64,000 bases of DNA, from assembly GCA_934122235.1 (NCBI GenBank), contig CAKOWE010000005.1, positions 28,314 to 92,313 on the forward strand. Direction: 5' to 3'. This document shows, in pieces, positions 47,278 through 56,606 of this stretch (its first letter is position 1; every line of letters starts with the position of its first letter). Below the pieces are notes generated by a model. The model was not told where the DNA came from. It did not search any database and saw only the letters and a list, made by a program, of their open reading frames with translations. The DNA is from an uncultured Clostridia bacterium (GTDB lineage: Bacteria; Bacillota; Clostridia; TANB77; CAG-508). Both the position numbers and the translations under genes were made by a program.

Positions 47278-48164
47278 AATTTTTCCTCCCTATAACTATT
47301 ATATGAAGTAGTTAAATATATTTCATATTTATTATTTAGATTTTTGTATGCTTGTCTTATATCATCTTTACTTTTAAATAATCCAAAAATTGCTGAACCA
47401 GATCCAGTCATTAATGTGCCAACAGCTCCATTATTAACCAATTCATTTTTTATATCTTGTATTTTATCAATTACTATTTCTTCGAATGTGTTATACAAAT
47501 TATTTGCAAGTAACTCAATACTACTAGATTTTAATGCCTTTACTATATTATTTAAACTTTCAAAATCAGATTTTCGGCTTTTTACGTTATTATCTATTTC
47601 ATCATACATTTCTTTTGTACTAAATGAAAATGGTGGTTTTACAATCAATATATAATACAAAAAATCCGTATTAATTTTTTCTATCTTATCTCCTATACCA
47701 TTTGCCTTTACAGCCATATTATAAAAACAAGGTACAACATCTGCCCCTAGACTTGAACCTATTATTTTAAATTCTTCCATATTCATATTTAAATTATAGA
47801 GTCTATTTGTTGCTACAATAAATGCTACACAATCTGTACTACCACCAGCCATTCCTGCTTGCATAGGTATTCTTTTATGTAAATTCACTGTAATCCCATT
47901 TATTTGACTATATTTTTCCTTCAATTTAACATATGCTTTATATATTATATTATCTTCATTCTCTAATTCTTTTATATTAGAATTTATAATTAAATCATTT
48001 GTTTCATTTCTACTTAAAAATAATTCATCATAAATATTTATTTTTTGAAAAATAGATTCTATATTATGATAATTATCTTGTCTCTTTTCCAGTACTTGTA
48101 AATTCAAATTTATTTTTGCTCTAGCTTTTATAAATATAGTATCTTTTATTCCACTGTTATACAT
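47274..48164 (-). CDS. ispE: 4-diphosphocytidyl-2-C-methyl-D-erythritol kinase
   Basis: This 296-residue GHMP kinase phosphorylates CDP-ME. The N-terminal K-I-N-L-N-L-x-V motif, the ATP loop P-M-Q-A-G-M-A-G-G-S-T-D, and the C-terminal G-T-L-M-T-G-S-G-S-A-I-F-G-L-F are complete. It overlaps ispF by 19 bases and ispD by four. Confidence 0.93.
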   Translation of the reverse strand: MYNSGIKDTIFIKARAKINLNLQVLEKRQDNYHNIESIFQKINIYDELFLSRNETNDLIINSNIKELENEDNIIYKAYVKLKEKYSQINGITVNLHKRIPMQAGMAGGSTDCVAFIVATNRLYNLNMNMEEFKIIGSSLGADVVPCFYNMAVKANGIGDKIEKINTDFLYYILIVKPPFSFSTKEMYDEIDNNVKSRKSDFESLNNIVKALKSSSIELLANNLYNTFEEIVIDKIQDIKNELVNNGAVGTLMTGSGSAIFGLFKSKDDIRQAYKNLNNKYEIYLTTSYNSYREEKL

Positions 48165-48610
48165 GCAAACACACTTACTCCATTTCCTTTTCCAAATTCT
48201 GTTAATCCCTCTCCTGTTGTTGCTGTAATTCCCACTGATTGCTCACTTATATTTAATATTCTTGCTATATTTTTCACCATTTCTTCCCTTTTAGGTTCTA
48301 TTTTAGGTGTATTACATTCTATTGAAATTGAAATATGTACAATTTTTTCTTTTAAGTACTTTAGCGCTTCTCTTAAATATACTTCACTATCTTTTTGACC
48401 AGTCTTACATAAATCATCTGCAATTTTGCCTAAAATATTTTTTCCTGTTATTCCAGAAACAGCATTTGTAACTGCGTGTAATACAACATCTCCATCACTA
48501 TTAGCATTACATGGGGGTTCATTTTCAAATATAACTCCCCCTAATATAAGCTTTTTATCTTTATCGTTAAAATCAAATTTATGACTATCTTGACCTATTG
48601 CAACTTTCAT
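48146..48610 (-). CDS. ispF: 2-C-methyl-D-erythritol 2,4-cyclodiphosphate synthase
   Basis: This 154-residue enzyme cyclises CDP-ME2P. The zinc ligands are D8-x-H10 (I-G-Q-D-S-H-K-F) and H47 or close (V-V-L-H-A). The C-terminal block T-T-G-E-G-L-T-E-F-G-K-G is typical. A GGAGG site lies within the end of the upstream 83-aa gene. Confidence 0.95.
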   Translation of the reverse strand: MKVAIGQDSHKFDFNDKDKKLILGGVIFENEPPCNANSDGDVVLHAVTNAVSGITGKNILGKIADDLCKTGQKDSEVYLREALKYLKEKIVHISISIECNTPKIEPKREEMVKNIARILNISEQSVGITATTGEGLTEFGKGNGVSVFACITVE

Positions 48611-48611
48611 A

Positions 48612-48863
48612 CTAATCCTCCTTTTTTATATCCCGTACTTTATATTCAATATCTGTCATATAAGGAAATAACTCTTTTACCCTTTTTAAAGTAAGCATTG
48701 AAAATCTAGGATGTGGATTTTTTTCTTTTATCGTTAACAATTCTTGAGAATAACAATTTTTTTCTACTCTTGATAATTGATATCTATTGTCCATATATGT
48801 GTATTGTATTTGATACCCCTGACTCAATTCATACCATAACCTTTCAAATGTATATTCTTCCAT
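48612..48863 (-). CDS. Hypothetical protein, 83 aa (or 78 aa if CGG shifts the frame)
   Basis: I do not recognise this protein. It is charged, with aromatic residues at the N-terminus. It directly precedes ispF. Codon 77 is CGG (48633-48635). In the standard code the end reads K-V-R-D-I-K-K-E-D. With a +1 shift it reads K-V-G-I and stops at 48626. The rest of the protein is the same either way, so this gene does not conflict with CGG recoding. Confidence 0.55.
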   Translation of the reverse strand: MEEYTFERLWYELSQGYQIQYTYMDNRYQLSRVEKNCYSQELLTIKEKNPHPRFSMLTLKRVKELFPYMTDIEYKVRDIKKED

Positions 48864-48935
48864 TTGTTCATCCCTTCTTTATACAACAATTGTTGTTTCA
48901 TGTTTTTTAGCTAATCTAAAAAACAACTCCTACAA

Positions 48936-50937
48936 TTATTTTATCATTTCTATAAATTCTTCCTCTGAAATTATTTTTACACCTAAGCTTTGTGCTTTTG
49001 TTAATTTACTTCCTGCTTCTTCTCCTGCTAAAACATAATCTGTTTTTTTAGAAACAGAAGAAGATGTTTTTCCACCAAACTTTTCTATAATATTACTAGC
49101 TTCATCTCTTGTATATTTTTCTAATGACCCTGTTAATACAAAAACTTTTCCAAAAAATCTATCATCTGCTGTTTCATCTTCTATATAATTCATATTTACT
49201 CCAGACTTTTTTAACTCTTCTATTAAATTTCTGTTTTGTTCTTGCATAAAAAATGTTTTTATTGAATTAGCTGTTATTTCACCTATATCATCCATATAGC
49301 TCAATTCCTCGAAACTTGCATCCATTAATTTATCCATTGATTTATACTTTTTTGCTAATATTTTTGATGATTTTCCACCAATATGTCTTATTCCTAAAGC
49401 AGTTATTAGTTTAGATAAATCATTTTGTTTGCTTTTTTCAATAGCTTCAATTAAATTAGAAGCAAATTTTTTGCCGTCTTTTTTTAGCGATGCAATATCC
49501 CCTAATTTTAATTTATATATGTCTGTTATGTCTTTGACTAACCCTTTTTCTATTAATTGCTCTATTATTGAATATCCAAGTCCTATTATATCCATGCCTT
49601 CTTTAGAAGCAAAATGTACAATACTTCTTTGTAATACCGCACTACATTCAATATTTACACATCTTCTTACAGCTTCTCCAGTTTCTCTTATTGCTGGTGA
49701 ACCACAAACTGGACAAAATTCTGGCATTGTAAATTCTATTTCTTTACCTGTTCTTTTTTCTTTTACAACTTCTACTACTTCTGGGATAACATCTCCAGCT
49801 TTCTGAATTACTACTGTATCCCCTATTTTTAAATCTTTTTCTTTTATGAAATCCTCATTATGAAGTGTTGTTTTTGATATAGTTGATCCTGCAAGCTTAA
49901 CAGGCTCTAATATTGCCATTGGTGTTATAGCACCTGTTCTTCCAACTTGACATATTATATCTTTTAATTTTGTTTCTTTTTTCTCTGGTGGATATTTATA
50001 TGCAATAGCCCATCTAGGCACTTTTGTTGTACTTCCTAATATATCTCTAAAATCTAAATCATCTATTTTTATGACAGCTCCATCTATACCAAATTCTAAT
50101 TCTTCTCTTTTTTCTCCTATCATATTTATTGCATTTATTGCTTCTTTTATATTTTTGCAAACAGCTCTTATTGGAATCACTTTAAATCCTAAATCACTTA
50201 AAAATTCTAGTGATTCGTGATGTGTTTTGAATTTTTTTGAATCACATTTTTGAACATTAAATATAAATATATCTAATGGTCTTTGAGCCGTAATTTCACT
50301 ATCTAATTGTCTTAAAGAACCTGCTGCTGCATTTCTGGCATTTGCAAATAATGGTTCTTCAAGTATTTCTCTTTCTTCATTTAATTTATCAAATTCTTTT
50401 TTACCTATATATACTTCTCCACGAACAGTTATATCAATGTCTTTAGTTAATCTTTGTGGTATTGTTCTTATTGTTTTTAAATTATTAGTTATATCTTCTC
50501 CAATTTGTCCATTGCCTCTTGTTGCACCTCTTACAAACACTCCGTTTTTATATTCAAGTGCAACAGAAAGACCATCTATTTTTGTTTCAACAACATAAGA
50601 TACTGTTTTTCCATTTTCCTGTGCCAATTTTTTCATTCTAACATCAAAATCTTCTACTTCTTCTATCGAAAATACATCTTGTAAACTTTGTAGAGGGACT
50701 TCATGCTCCACTTTATTAAATCCGCTCTTTTACAGTTCCTCCTACTTTTTGAGTTAATGAATCACTTGTTATTAATTCTGGAAATTGTTTTTCTAAAGCT
50801 TTTAGTTCATTCATTAACATATCATATTCAAAATCACTTATCTCTGGAGCATCATCATCATAGTATTTTTTTGCATAATATTCTGTTAAATCCCTTAATT
50901 CTTTTATTCTTTTTATTGCTTTTTGTTTGTTTATCAT
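48936..50937 (-). CDS. ligA: NAD-dependent DNA ligase, split by a +1 shift at CGG codon 72
   Basis: LigA seals nicks during replication and is normally essential. The first frame (ATG 50937) encodes the Ia domain: A-K-K-Y-Y-D-D-D-A-P and S-D-F-E-Y-D-M-L. It then reads V-G-G-T-V-K-E-R-I and stops. Skipping the C of CGG at 50722-50724 gives V-K-E-G-F-N-K-V-E-H-E-V-P-L-Q-S-L, joining the adenylation domain with the active lysine in E-T-K-I-D-G. OB, zinc (four Cys), HhH and BRCT domains follow. The joined length is 666 residues, usual for LigA. Confidence 0.94.
50722..50724 (-). other. Recoding site: CGG codon, +1 shift in ligA
   Basis: The standard frame reads GAG CGG ATT TAA, stopping one codon later. 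Skipping the C gives GAG GGA TTT AAT AAA, Glu-Gly-Phe-Asn-Lys, the usual E-G-F-x-K-V segment before H-x-x-P-x-x-S-L. Confidence 0.88.
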
Positions 50938-50984
50938 CCTAAACACCCCAAAATTCAAATTGATATTTATTTAAACATAATATA

Positions 50985-51587
50985 TTAATCTTGAAATAAC
51001 TTTTTGCTATCCTTTAGATAATCCCATCCTGAAAAAACTGTAGCTATTGTTGATATTACCATAAATACTGTTGTTAATATATTTACTACTAATTCTATTC
51101 CTGTTAAATTTCCACTTATAAAAGCTCCAAATATATTTGTATTATTAATATTTATAAAAGCTAAAATAGCAGCAATCATTTGCGTTACAGTTTTTAATTT
51201 TCCCCAAATACTTGCTGCAATTACTTCATTTGATTTTTGAACTGCAACTAATCTATATCCTGACACTATAAATTCACGTGTTATTACTATTATTGGTATA
51301 ATTCCTGGCAATAATCCTTTTTCTACTAATACTATCATTGCAGCAAGAACTAATATTTTATCAGCAAGTGGATCTAAAAATTTACCAAAAGTTGTAATCT
51401 CATTTCTAGATCTTGCAATATGTCCATCTAATTTGTCTGTAATAGATGCAATAATAAATATTATATTCATTATTAAAAATTCTATAGGTATATTTAATAA
51501 AGTTTCTTGTAAATTAAAAAAAGGTACTATTACCATTATTGGTACTAATATAATTCTAAAAACAGTAAGCTTATTTGCTAAATTCAT
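50985..51587 (-). CDS. pgsA: CDP-diacylglycerol-glycerol-3-phosphate phosphatidyltransferase
   Basis: This membrane enzyme of 200 residues makes phosphatidylglycerol phosphate. The CDP-alcohol transferase motif D-x-x-D-G-x-x-A-R-x8-G-x3-D-x3-D is complete (D-K-L-D-G-H-I-A-R, G-K-F-L-D-P-L-A-D), starting near residue 55. ATG 51587 follows AAGGGAATG. ligA follows on the same strand. Confidence 0.9.
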   Translation of the reverse strand: MNLANKLTVFRIILVPIMVIVPFFNLQETLLNIPIEFLIMNIIFIIASITDKLDGHIARSRNEITTFGKFLDPLADKILVLAAMIVLVEKGLLPGIIPIIVITREFIVSGYRLVAVQKSNEVIAASIWGKLKTVTQMIAAILAFININNTNIFGAFISGNLTGIELVVNILTTVFMVISTIATVFSGWDYLKDSKKLFQD

Positions 51588-51621
51588 TTTAATATCATTC
51601 CCTTCACAGTACAAATTATTA

Positions 51622-51660
51622 TATAATATAGGGTACAATAATTTTGCACCCTATATTATA
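51622..51660 (-). terminator. Terminator of dinB
   Basis: A perfect 13-bp stem (51622-51634 with 51648-51660) lies between the dinB stop and the pgsA start. It is strong but lacks a long T run. Confidence 0.75.
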
Positions 51661-51715
51661 GTAATTATATATATTTCAAGTATTAATGTCAATCACATTT
51701 TCTTATCTTTGTGTG

Positions 51716-52912
51716 CTATCTAAACATTTTTCCTATATTTAGTTTTCCAGCTCTAGTTATTGTTTCATACCCATATTTTTGTTTAATATTATCTAATATT
51801 TCATCTATTTTTTCTTGTTTTTCATTATTTTCTACATCAAATAATGATATTTGTGTTTCTTCTTTTTTTGATAATTCACTTACCTGTAATCCTATAAGTC
51901 TAATATATTCTCCTTTATATAGTTGTTTTAATAATTCTTTTGCAATATTATAAATTATTTTACTACTGCTTGTTGAAATCCCAATTTTTCTTTGGTGTGA
52001 ACTCACCTTGAACTCATTTGTTTTTATTTGAACATTTACAACATTTGCTACCAATTTATATTTTCTTAATCTATATGTTACTTGCTCTGTAAGTGCTAGT
52101 AATATTTCATCTAGTTTTTCTATGTTATCTATGTCATTGGGAAAGGTTACAGAATTTCCTATACATTTAGGTTGTGACGCTTTATATACTACCTCTGCAT
52201 TATCTATTCCATTAGCATACTCCCACATCATCTGCCCATGTTTTCCAAATTGTTTTATTAACAGTTTGCAATCTTTATTTGCCAAATCACCAATTGTCTT
52301 TATACCCATTCTTTCTAATTTAGGTATACTTTTTCTACCAACCATAAACAAATCTGACACAGGTAGTACCCACATTTTCGTTGGAATTTCTTCTTTATAT
52401 AAAGTATGAACTCGATCTGGTTTTGCAAAATCTGATGCCATCTTAGCAAGTAGTTTATTGTTTGCAACACCTATATTTACAGTAAATTGCAATTCTTTTT
52501 TTACTCTTTTGCTTATTTCAGTGGCTATGTCTATTAATTTTCTTCCTCTTAAAAAATGTGTTAAATCTAAAAAGCATTCATCTATAGAAAATCGTTCTAT
52601 TTCATCAGTATATTCTAATAATAAATTATATAATTTATTTGAATATATTTTGTACATATTGTATTTTCCCATATATATTTTTATTTCTGGGCATTTTTTT
52701 CTTGCAGAATATAATGTTTCTCCTGTAACTATTCCAAATTGCTTGGCCTTCATGCTCTTGGCTAAAACAATTCCCTTTCTTTGAGCTTCGTCTCCACCTA
52801 TTACAGAAGGTATCTGTCGTATATCCAAAGTTTCTCCATTATTTAACATATCAACAGCAGTCCAAGATAAAAACGCATTATTAACATCCACATGTAAAAT
52901 TTGTCTTTCCAT
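51716..52912 (-). CDS. dinB: DNA polymerase IV (Y family)
   Basis: This 398-residue translesion polymerase has the catalytic motifs H-V-D-V-N-N-A-F at the N-terminus and S-I-D-E-C-F-L-D near 105. The steric and HhH region K-M-A-S-D-F-A-K-P-D follows, and the little finger domain fills the C-terminus. A beta-clamp-like Q-I-S-L-F occurs near 370. Its ATG overlaps the addA stop region, so it is coupled to addA. Confidence 0.92.
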   Translation of the reverse strand: MERQILHVDVNNAFLSWTAVDMLNNGETLDIRQIPSVIGGDEAQRKGIVLAKSMKAKQFGIVTGETLYSARKKCPEIKIYMGKYNMYKIYSNKLYNLLLEYTDEIERFSIDECFLDLTHFLRGRKLIDIATEISKRVKKELQFTVNIGVANNKLLAKMASDFAKPDRVHTLYKEEIPTKMWVLPVSDLFMVGRKSIPKLERMGIKTIGDLANKDCKLLIKQFGKHGQMMWEYANGIDNAEVVYKASQPKCIGNSVTFPNDIDNIEKLDEILLALTEQVTYRLRKYKLVANVVNVQIKTNEFKVSSHQRKIGISTSSSKIIYNIAKELLKQLYKGEYIRLIGLQVSELSKKEETQISLFDVENNEKQEKIDEILDNIKQKYGYETITRAGKLNIGKMFR

Positions 52913-55900
52913 TTAATCACCATTTTCATTATAAAACATTTGTTTTGACATGTCAATAAATTTACCCTGATATAGTGAATATATATATACTTCATCAACT
53001 TCTCTATTTAATGCATTTTCTAATGCCTTTTTATATAAACCTAATTGTTCTTTATACCTTGATACTAGCTCTGTTATTTCTTTTACTTTATCTGTTTTAT
53101 AATCTAATAATATTAATTTATTGTTCTCATCTATAAAGTATAAATCTATAATTCCCTGAACAAGCACATTTTCTTCTATTTTTTCATCATATATATCACT
53201 TGCATTTATATTTATATAAAATGGTTTTTCTTTATGAATATCTTTTGCTTTTTTTATTCTTTTAGCCAAATCACTTTGTGTAAATTCTAGTATTTTATCT
53301 TTATTTATAGTCTCCGCTTCCTGCAATGTTATAATTTTATCGTAAACTAATTTATTTATAAGTTCTGATAAGGTTTCAGTATTATATTCTTTTCGCAAGT
53401 CAAGTTTTTGCATACATAAATGCATTATAGTACCTTTTTGTGCTCCTGTTAATTCCTTATGTGGCTTTAAAAACTGAGGAACTAATATCTCTGTTTGTTT
53501 TCTTTCTTCTTTAGTTTTATTATCAATATCAACTTTTACCTTTTGGTGAGATAATTCTTTCAATTTCGTAACAGAAGTTTTGCTTGGAATTTGTGTTGCC
53601 TTTATATTTTTATACTTCCAATTAATTTTTTTATCTATTTGTTGCATCACTTCTTCATTTTTTCTTTGTTCACTTATAGCATCAATACTTTCTACTTTAA
53701 TATTTTCGTTAATGTCTGTTTTTTTCATAACATCATTTGCATTTATCTCTTTTACTTCTAGCAATTCATTTTTATTATATATACTTATTAATTGTAGCCA
53801 ATCTAAATAAGAATTACATTTCTTTATTAAAGATATTGGTATTTTTATATCACTTGTACTATCTTCATAATCAACCAATTCTTGCTTCTTTTTTAACTGT
53901 TTCGATAAATCTTTACTTATTCCTGTTATTATAAGTTTTTCTTTTGCTCTTGTTAATGCTACATATAACACTCTCATTTCTTCAGATATAGTTTCTTTTT
54001 TCATTTGAATTTTTAACGCCTCTTTAGCAAGAGTACTATACTGTATTTTTCTCTCATAATTTATATAATCTGGTCCAATTCCTAACTTATTATGTAATAA
54101 TACATTATCATTTAAATCTTGCATATTAAACTGCTTTCCAGTGCTACACAAAAACACAACTGGAAACTCCAGCCCTTTACTTTTATGTATGCTCATTATT
54201 CTTATTACATTATCATTCTCTCCAATTAATTTTGCCGCTCCTAAGTCTCCATTATTAGTTTTCAACTTATCCAAATAATTAATAAAATTAAACAAACCTT
54301 TAAAACTTGCATTTTCATACTCTTTTGCTCTTTCAAAAAGCATTTTCAAATTAGCAGCTCTCAAGTTTCCATTTGGCATTAAACTAACATAATTATAATA
54401 TCCTGTATCCTCATATATTTTCCATATTAATTCATCTAAAGGAATATACTCTTGTTCTACTCTCCACAATTCTATTTTTTCAAAAAATGTCTTTATTTTC
54501 TGTTTAGTTTCTTCTTTTACTGATTCACTTTCTAGTGCTTTATTCATAACTTCATAAAAAGGACATTTTCTATCAACCAATCTTATTTCTATTAAATCAT
54601 TATCATTAAAATTTGCTATACTTGATCTAAGTACTGTTACAAGTGGTATATCATTGTTTGGATTATCTATTATTTTTAGTAAGCTAACTATAGTCTGAAT
54701 TTCTACTGTATCTAAATATTCTGATGATGTATCTGAAAATACCGGAAAACCTAATTCAGATATTTCCCTTTCGTATATAGGAGCTGTTGTTTTGGTTGAC
54801 CTTAATAATATAACTATATCTTTATATGTTACTTTTCTATATCCATTTTTTTTATCGTAAATATAATAATTACTATTTAACAGTTCTCTAATTCTATTTG
54901 CAACAAATTTTGCTTCCACTACCGTATTTTCTATTGGCTCATCACTAGTTTCTTCTATATTTTCTTCATCATCTTGCTTTAGATCTATCATGTTTAATTC
55001 TGCTATGCCCGCACAAATTGCATTGTTTACATTTATTTCAGGGTAATTTGCTCCTAAATTCAAATATTCTTCCTGGTTATAATCTATATCTCCTAATTTT
55101 TTACTCATTATACTTTCAAATACTAAATTAGTTATATCAAGAATATTTTTTCTACTTCTAAAATTTTTAAATAATTGTATCTTTAAATTATCTCCATCAC
55201 TTTTTTCGTTTTCCAATTTATACAATTCATATTTTCCTAAAAATAACTCTGGCATAGCTTGTCTAAATTTATATATGCTTTGTTTAACATCTCCGACCAT
55301 AAATATGTTATTACTCTTAGATATTGAAGTTAATATATACTCTTGTACCATATTGCTATCTTGATATTCATCTATTGCTATTTCTTCAAATTTATTTTGA
55401 TACTTTTTAGCAACCTCTGTTGGAACATATTCTCCGCTTCTCATCTTTTTTTAATAACAATTGTAAAGCTCTATGTTCTATATCATTAAAATCAACAATA
55501 TTTTTTTCCTTCTTTTTTTGCATATATCTGTTGCTAAATTCTATAACAACATTTTTTAAATTGTTTAAAATTGCATACATCTCATTTATATCTGTATTAG
55601 CACTGTATGAATTACAAACAATTATTTTGTCTTTAATTTTCTTTACTTCATCTTTTACCTTATCTCTAATTTCTTTTGCTTTTTCTTTAATAATACAATC
55701 TGTTTTTTTATCTGACTTCCACGTTGCAAATTTTATATTAGAACACAAATCATATACTTTATCCCATTTATCAGTATTTTTACTTATTTGTTCTAACATG
55801 TCTATATCATTTTGTATTATTTCTACATATTTATCTAAAACAATTTCCTTCTGTAAGTTTTTTTTGACTACTTTTAACTTTTGAATATTATCTTCTATAA

Positions 55901-56570
55901 TTTCCTTTACTTCATTTAATATTATTTGTCCCCATATTGTTTCTGAAAAATCTTCATCCATCTTTTGAGATAAATTAAATCTTTCAACCATGTTTTTTAA
56001 TTCTTCTTCTGGAAAAGGGAAACTTTGTATGTATCTATATATTTTCAATATAAGTAATTTTAAATTTTCGTCCCCTCTATAATTGGTATATGTATCTATC
56101 AATTCTAAAAAGCTTTTATTTTCATTCAAATAACATTCTTCGAATAAGTCCTCTAATACTTCTTGCTTCATTAATTCTATTTCTGTAGTATCGCCTATTC
56201 TAAAATTATGAGATATATCTAATTCATAAAAATTATTTTTTATTACCTCTAAACAAAATGAGTGTATTGTAGAAATATTGCACTTATTTATTAATACTGT
56301 TTGTCTTTGCAAATGCATATTATCTGGTGTTTCTTCTATCTTTTTATATATTGCTTCTAATACTCTTTCTCTCATTTCTGATGCTGCTGCATTTGTAAAT
56401 GTAACAACTAATAGTTTATCTATATCTATTTTTTCATTTATTATTTTCTGAATTATTCTTTCTACTAGTACCGCTGTTTTTCCACTTCCTGCTGCTGCTG
56501 CTACAAGAATATTTGAGCCTTTACTTTTTATTGCTTGTAATTGTTCATTTGTCCAGTTTGTGTTGCTCAT
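52913..56570 (-). CDS. addA: ATP-dependent helicase/nuclease AddA, split by a +1 shift at CGG codon 379
   Basis: AddA unwinds and trims double-strand breaks for RecA with AddB. The first frame has the N-terminal T-N-E-Q-L-Q-A-I and Walker A A-A-A-G-S-G-K-T-A, and ends D-I-E-H-R-A-L-Q-L-L-L-K-K-D-E-K-R-R. Skipping the C of CGG at 55434-55436 gives K-D-E-K-G-E-Y-V-P-T-E-V-A, leading to I-D-E-Y-Q-D-S-N (Walker B), helicase motifs and a C-terminal RecB nuclease (L-L-D-Y-K-T-D). The joined length is 1218 residues. addB is not adjacent on either side. Confidence 0.93.
55434..55436 (-). other. Recoding site: CGG codon, +1 shift in addA
   Basis: The standard frame reads AAG CGG AGA and stops eight codons later. 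Skipping the C gives AAG GGA GAA TAT, Lys-Gly-Glu-Tyr. Two overlapping frames here would otherwise separate Walker A from Walker B. Confidence 0.88.
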
Positions 56571-56606
56571 TTTGTTTTCTCCTTTCGGATTAATTTATTT
56601 ATATAT

